55,314 nucleotides of DNA. Source: Gammaproteobacteria bacterium (lineage in GTDB: Bacteria > Pseudomonadota > Gammaproteobacteria > WFUO01). The stretch's first letter is position 1. Every line of letters starts with the position of its first letter. Under the pieces are notes generated by a model. It made no database searches, was not told the DNA's origin, and saw only the letters and a program-made list of their open reading frames with translations. Both the position numbers and the translations under genes were made by a program. Location of the stretch: positions 1 through 55,314 of the forward strand of contig WFUO01000063.1 of NCBI GenBank assembly GCA_015484945.1, written 5' to 3'. Positions 51,894 to 55,314 of the stretch are shown one piece after another.

Positions 51894-52639
51894 GGGGCGC
51901 GGTCCTTTTGCTGCTTCTCGTGATGCTGCCAGGTTGCGGCACCCGTCCGGTGGTGCCGGTAAGCGATCGTTCGATCGGTCAGAAAGCGCGCGCAGAAAAA
52001 AGAATCAACCTGAAGAAGCCTCGCTATCATATTGTTAAAAAAGGTGAAACGCTGTTTTCAATCGCCAACCTTTATGGTATTGATTACCAGCGCCTGGCAC
52101 GCTGGAACGGTGCCGAACATGACTACCGTATCTACATTGGTGAACGGCTTCGACTGTCGCCGCCACGCAGGCGAACCAGGCGCGGGCATGCGCACCATCG
52201 CAAGCGTGTGCGTCAACGCCGGTATCGGCCATCCCGGACAAGGCGCCGGTCTGCCGTTGCCGGACGTGTGCGATTGAAGTGGCAATGGCCGGTGCGCGGA
52301 CGGTTGATACGCCGCTTCAGGCGCTGGCAGCCAGGCAAGAAAGGCATCGATATCGCAGGCAAGCGGGGTGAGCCGATTCGCGCGGCGGCTGCTGGTGAAG
52401 TGCTCTACAGCGGCAGCGGGCTGATACGTTACGGCAAGCTGATCATCATCCGGCATGGTCCCTGGTACGTGAGTACCTATGCGCACAACAGCCGGGTTTA
52501 CGTAAGGCAGGGTGACCGGGTTAAAGCGGGTCAGCACATTGCCGATATGGGAAGTACCGGCACGACCAGGGTCATGCTGCATTTCGAGATACGCTACCGG
52601 GGCAGGCCGGTCGATCCCTTGCGATATCTGCCACGTTAG
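51890..52639 (+). CDS. nlpD: Lipoprotein NlpD/LytM-domain murein hydrolase activator
   Basis: A 249-residue lipoprotein (lipobox LPGC, Cys16) with a LysM domain (about residues 45-88, YHIVKKGETLFSIANLYGID) and a C-terminal M23/LytM domain (residues 130-245). The usual catalytic first metal ligand is missing: the segment reads KKGIDIAGKRGEP where active peptidases have HxGxD, as in E. coli NlpD. It therefore probably activates an amidase (AmiC type) rather than cutting peptidoglycan. An Arg-rich linker lies between the domains. It precedes rpoS. Confidence 0.93.
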   Translation: MRGAVLLLLLVMLPGCGTRPVVPVSDRSIGQKARAEKRINLKKPRYHIVKKGETLFSIANLYGIDYQRLARWNGAEHDYRIYIGERLRLSPPRRRTRRGHAHHRKRVRQRRYRPSRTRRRSAVAGRVRLKWQWPVRGRLIRRFRRWQPGKKGIDIAGKRGEPIRAAAAGEVLYSGSGLIRYGKLIIIRHGPWYVSTYAHNSRVYVRQGDRVKAGQHIADMGSTGTTRVMLHFEIRYRGRPVDPLRYLPR

Positions 52640-52680
52640 AAAACACTTGCAAAACAGGGTAATAGTGTCAATATACAAGT

Positions 52681-52696
52681 AACCCCCTGGGTTTTT
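52681..52696 (+). terminator. Weak terminator-like hairpin after nlpD
   Basis: AACCC / GGGTT with loop CCT is followed by T residues, 42 bases after the nlpD stop. A 5-bp stem is short for a rho-independent terminator, and readthrough into rpoS is likely. Confidence 0.35.
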
Positions 52697-52855
52697 GTTC
52701 GTCATGAAAGTTCATTTCTGATGGGGCGTGCAACACCGGCTTTTGATTGTGTTCGTTCAGGAAGAGGGAAGTCACAGGGAATACACTGCATGTCTTGATG
52801 AGAGGCAGTCTCTGTGAAAACCACATAACAAGGCAGTAACCACACAGGAGTAGGT

Positions 52856-53857
52856 ATGGGTCGACAAAAGAAAACACCGGTCAACAAGGCTATCGAGGAA
52901 ATTCCCGCAGAGCTCGAGATCGAAACCGATGTCGATGTCCCGGACATCACCGAGGTCATTGCCGGCGATCCTGTCAAGCCCGAAGTGGTCGAGAAAAAGG
53001 ACTACGCAGCCGATTTCAGCGACACCCAGTTAGACGCCACGCGATTGTATCTCAATGAAATCGGATTCTCGCCACTGCTAACGGCCGAAGAAGAGGTCAA
53101 ATACGCGCGTATGGCGCAGCGGGGCGAGGAAGCCGGGCGCAAACGCATGATCGAGAGTAACCTGCGTCTGGTGGTCAAGATCGCGCGTCGTTACATGAAC
53201 CGCGGCATGGCCCTGCTGGATCTGATCGAGGAAGGCAACCTGGGTTTGATCCGTGCGGTGGAGAAGTTCGATCCAGAGCGCGGTTTCCGGTTCTCGACCT
53301 ATGCGACATGGTGGATACGTCAGACCATAGAACGCGCGATCATGAACCAGACACGTACCATTCGGCTGCCTATCCATGTGGTCAAGGAGATCAATCTCTA
53401 TCTGCGTGCCACCCGTCAGCTCACCCAGAAGCTGGAGCGCGAACCAACCACCGAGGAAGTCGCCGAATTGCTCGACAAGCCCATTAGCGAGGTCAAGCGT
53501 ATGCTGGGCCTCAACGAGCGGGTCACCTCGGTCGATACCCCCATCGGCGACGACGAGGACCGCATGTTGCTGGACGCCATTCCTGACGAGGGCGCGGCAG
53601 ACCCGTCCGCCATCCTGCAGGACGAGCGGGTGCACGCCAATCTGGATGAATGGCTCAATCAGCTCAACGACAAGCAACGCGAGGTGGTCGAGCGCCGCTT
53701 CGGCCTGCATGGCTACGAGCGTTCGACACTGGAAGAGGTCGGTCAGGAGATCGGCGTCACCCGCGAACGGGTGCGCCAGATCCAGATGGACGCACTCAGA
53801 CGCCTGCGCGAAATCCTCGAGAAGGAAGGATATTCAGAGGACGTGCTGTTCACCTAG
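52856..53857 (+). CDS. rpoS: RNA polymerase sigma factor RpoS
   Basis: A 333-residue group 2 sigma-70 factor for stationary-phase and stress transcription. Region 1.2 ([20 protein letters not shown]), region 2 ([39 protein letters not shown]), the region 3 start [19 protein letters not shown] and region 4.2 ([20 protein letters not shown]) are complete. The position after nlpD separates it from RpoD/RpoH. AGGAG lies 7 bases before the ATG. The 216-base upstream gap holds no gene; it may contain an rpoS promoter and a long leader. Confidence 0.96.
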   Translation: MGRQKKTPVNKAIEEIPAELEIETDVDVPDITEVIAGDPVKPEVVEKKDYAADFSDTQLDATRLYLNEIGFSPLLTAEEEVKYARMAQRGEEAGRKRMIESNLRLVVKIARRYMNRGMALLDLIEEGNLGLIRAVEKFDPERGFRFSTYATWWIRQTIERAIMNQTRTIRLPIHVVKEINLYLRATRQLTQKLEREPTTEEVAELLDKPISEVKRMLGLNERVTSVDTPIGDDEDRMLLDAIPDEGAADPSAILQDERVHANLDEWLNQLNDKQREVVERRFGLHGYERSTLEEVGQEIGVTRERVRQIQMDALRRLREILEKEGYSEDVLFT

Positions 53858-53864
53858 CGTGCAG

Positions 53865-53936
53865 TAACGCAAGGAATACACAGGCGCCAGGGACGCAGGG
53901 AATGGCGGGGTTGCCATGGTTCTGCGCCTTGCGTTA
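53865..53936. repeat. Nested inverted repeat downstream of rpoS
   Basis: Outer arms TAACGCAAGG (53865-53874) and CCTTGCGTTA (53927-53936) enclose inner arms CGCAG/CTGCG and ATGGC/GCCAT, making one long imperfect hairpin. The run of CGC-AAGG/CAGGG units resembles dispersed AACGCAAGG-type palindromic repeats found in many environmental gammaproteobacteria. It may end rpoS transcription, although no T run follows. Confidence 0.55.
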
Positions 53937-54000
53937 AGCATCCTTTCGAGATCCTCGTGAAAATTCCGTATGCTTCGCATTGAAATGCCTCGCTGTTTGT

Positions 54001-54933
54001 TCAGGTGTCGTTGTTGATGAAAATATCGCGGAAAGAGGCGACCTGCGTCATGAACATCCAGGGCAGAATCATCACCTGAAGACCAAAGGCAATGACTGCA
54101 AGTGTCTGTGGTTTGGCAGTCATTACGGCATTGCCAAAAATACTCATGACCATCGACAGGGCGAATACAAACGTGAACACCAGAATGGCCGCCATGATGA
54201 TAGAAACCACAAACGCCGGGATGTTTCGCCAAAAACCTGAAGCCGCTGTTGTGAGCGCCCGAAACACGCCGATTCTGTCACCAATAAGCATTAGTTGAGC
54301 CGCATATAACCCAATCAGGCCAAAGGCGAAGTTGCTGACGACCAGCAGCCATTTAGTGATCGTGTCACCAGTAAAGAGCATGAAGAAGATATTGAGGTTT
54401 TGAGCAGAGCCAATACCAAGCATTGCCAGTGGATGTCCAAACAGGATCTTCAGGGCAATCACAATGCCATTTCGGGCAGTGATGGCAAGGGTGGCCGTAA
54501 TGATATAGGTCAACAGGACATAGGCGGTGAGAAACAGGCAAACCTTGAGCAGGCGTTTGCCATGGATGCGCAGCACCTTGGGGATTTGACTGATTCGGGG
54601 GTATCTTTCTGGATCGTTCATGACCAGGGCAAAGATGAACTGCGCTGTCAGGTTGATTACCAACACTATGCTGAGCAAGATAACGGGTATGGCGGTGATG
54701 CCCATCCACACGAACGCCCGAAGAATCCAGGGATAGACAGACAACATCACAACCAGCAAGACAGAGAACGGCAGCCAGGCCAGAAAGTGCGCACGATAGT
54801 CGCGGAAGCCTTCGCCAAACCACTTGATACCGCGTTCAGCGTTGACATGGCGTGGTTTGCCAGTTGGTGCCGGTGAGGTGTTTCCGGCAGGAGAATCGGG
54901 CAGATCGAGTGTACTGGTATGGTCATTCATCAC
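54001..54933 (-). CDS. BPSS1780-like integral membrane protein
   Basis: A 310-residue protein with a hydrophilic N-terminus (1-35) and then about six or seven membrane helices. The segment VNAERGIKWFGEGFRDYRAH followed by FLAWLPFSVLLVVML matches the start of the BPSS1780 family of uncharacterised membrane proteins as I know it. Two adjacent ATG codons (54933, 54930) are possible. It converges with rpoS across the inverted repeat. The function is unknown. Confidence 0.7.
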   Translation of the reverse strand: MMNDHTSTLDLPDSPAGNTSPAPTGKPRHVNAERGIKWFGEGFRDYRAHFLAWLPFSVLLVVMLSVYPWILRAFVWMGITAIPVILLSIVLVINLTAQFIFALVMNDPERYPRISQIPKVLRIHGKRLLKVCLFLTAYVLLTYIITATLAITARNGIVIALKILFGHPLAMLGIGSAQNLNIFFMLFTGDTITKWLLVVSNFAFGLIGLYAAQLMLIGDRIGVFRALTTAASGFWRNIPAFVVSIIMAAILVFTFVFALSMVMSIFGNAVMTAKPQTLAVIAFGLQVMILPWMFMTQVASFRDIFINNDT

Positions 54934-55122
54934 TGACTCCTTATGGTTGAAAAGTTCTGATCCGTGTCCGCTTATTTACGTGATCCCGTACCCGGGAATG
55001 TTTATCGCTCGTTCATGTTGTGCCCGTGACAGGTACGAAAATCCAATGAACAGAACACCTGATACATGGCGCTGTCACAGGCAGTGTCGGCGTATTCGAA
55101 GCGTGGCAGGTTCATGGGGCGC

Positions 55123-55314
55123 CTAAGTCGTTGCCGCTTCACCGGGGCCCGGCAGGCTGTGGACCGGTGTTTCGTCATTGCCATCGCCCTCGTCAGTACC
55201 GGCTTGCGGCACGGGCAGCGGCCGCTGGCGCGCGGGTTTCCAGCCCCGGGCGATGGCCTGCTCGCGGGTCAGGCCCCAGGGGTAGTCGCGCACGGCCTCG
55301 ACCGCGCGCTCGAT
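55123..55314 (-). CDS. Unidentified protein, C-terminal 63 residues (5' end outside window)
   Basis: On the minus strand a frame is open from the window edge to TAG at 55125-55123. It reads IERAVEAVRDYPWGLTREQA, then IARGWKPARQRPLPVPQ and a low-complexity acidic end (GTDEGDGNDETP). I do not recognise the family. The strong G/C preference at third positions suggests it is coding and is higher in GC than most of the window. The 189 bases between it and the BPSS1780-like gene hold nothing I can call. Confidence 0.5.
   Translation of the reverse strand: MERAVEAVRDYPWGLTREQAIARGWKPARQRPLPVPQAGTDEGDGNDETPVHSLPGPGEAATT

Overview
The window is a chromosomal segment of a gammaproteobacterium. It carries the conserved order rpsB-tsf-pyrH-frr-uppS-cdsA-dxr-rseP-bamA-skp-lpxD-fabZ-lpxA-lpxB-rnhB, then dnaE-accA-tilS-pyrG-kdsA-eno-ftsB-ispD-ispF-truD, then surE-pcm-dedA-nlpD-rpoS. 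Enterobacteria keep these blocks at separate loci. Finding them joined suggests a free-living, non-enteric lineage such as a pseudomonad-like or Chromatiales-like group. The species cannot be named from the sequence. There are no rRNA or tRNA genes, CRISPR arrays or insertion sequences that I can see.

Bases 1-13708 form a dense plus-strand run of translation, phospholipid, isoprenoid, outer-membrane assembly and lipid A genes, many with 1-8 base overlaps. Bases 36840-49272 and 49894-53857 are similar housekeeping runs: DNA polymerase III alpha, acetyl-CoA carboxylase, CTP synthase, KDO synthesis, enolase, the MEP pathway, and the stationary-phase set ending in rpoS. A few minus-strand genes lie between or after them: an Smr-domain gene, a BPSS1780-like membrane protein, and an unidentified partial gene at the right edge.

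The exceptional part is 13.6-36.4 kb, wedged between rnhB and dnaE, which are neighbours in many gammaproteobacteria. It holds a divergent csrA-like regulator on the minus strand and, facing away from it, a complete type VI secretion system (T6SS) core in one orientation: unknown gene-tssJ-tssK-tssL-tssM-(small ORF)-tagF-tssA-tssB-tssC-hcp-tssE-tssF-tssG-tssH-vgrG. All thirteen core components are present, plus TagF. No Fha, PpkA, PppA, PAAR protein, effector or immunity gene was recognised in the window. Beyond vgrG, on the minus strand, are a YugP-like zinc metallopeptidase, an MltC-like lytic transglycosylase and a small membrane protein.

The most interesting signal is at the RNA level. 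The T6SS leader and several internal gene starts (hcp, tssE, tssG) present GGA in hairpin loops. At tssE an AAGGAT hexaloop lies on the Shine-Dalgarno site, which is close to an ideal CsrA target. The CsrA-like gene beside the cluster has an unusual insertion but keeps the RNA-binding residues. I infer a self-contained secretion module under post-transcriptional control by its own CsrA paralogue. This rests on reading the sequence alone. The first gene of the operon and a small ORF before tagF are unassigned.
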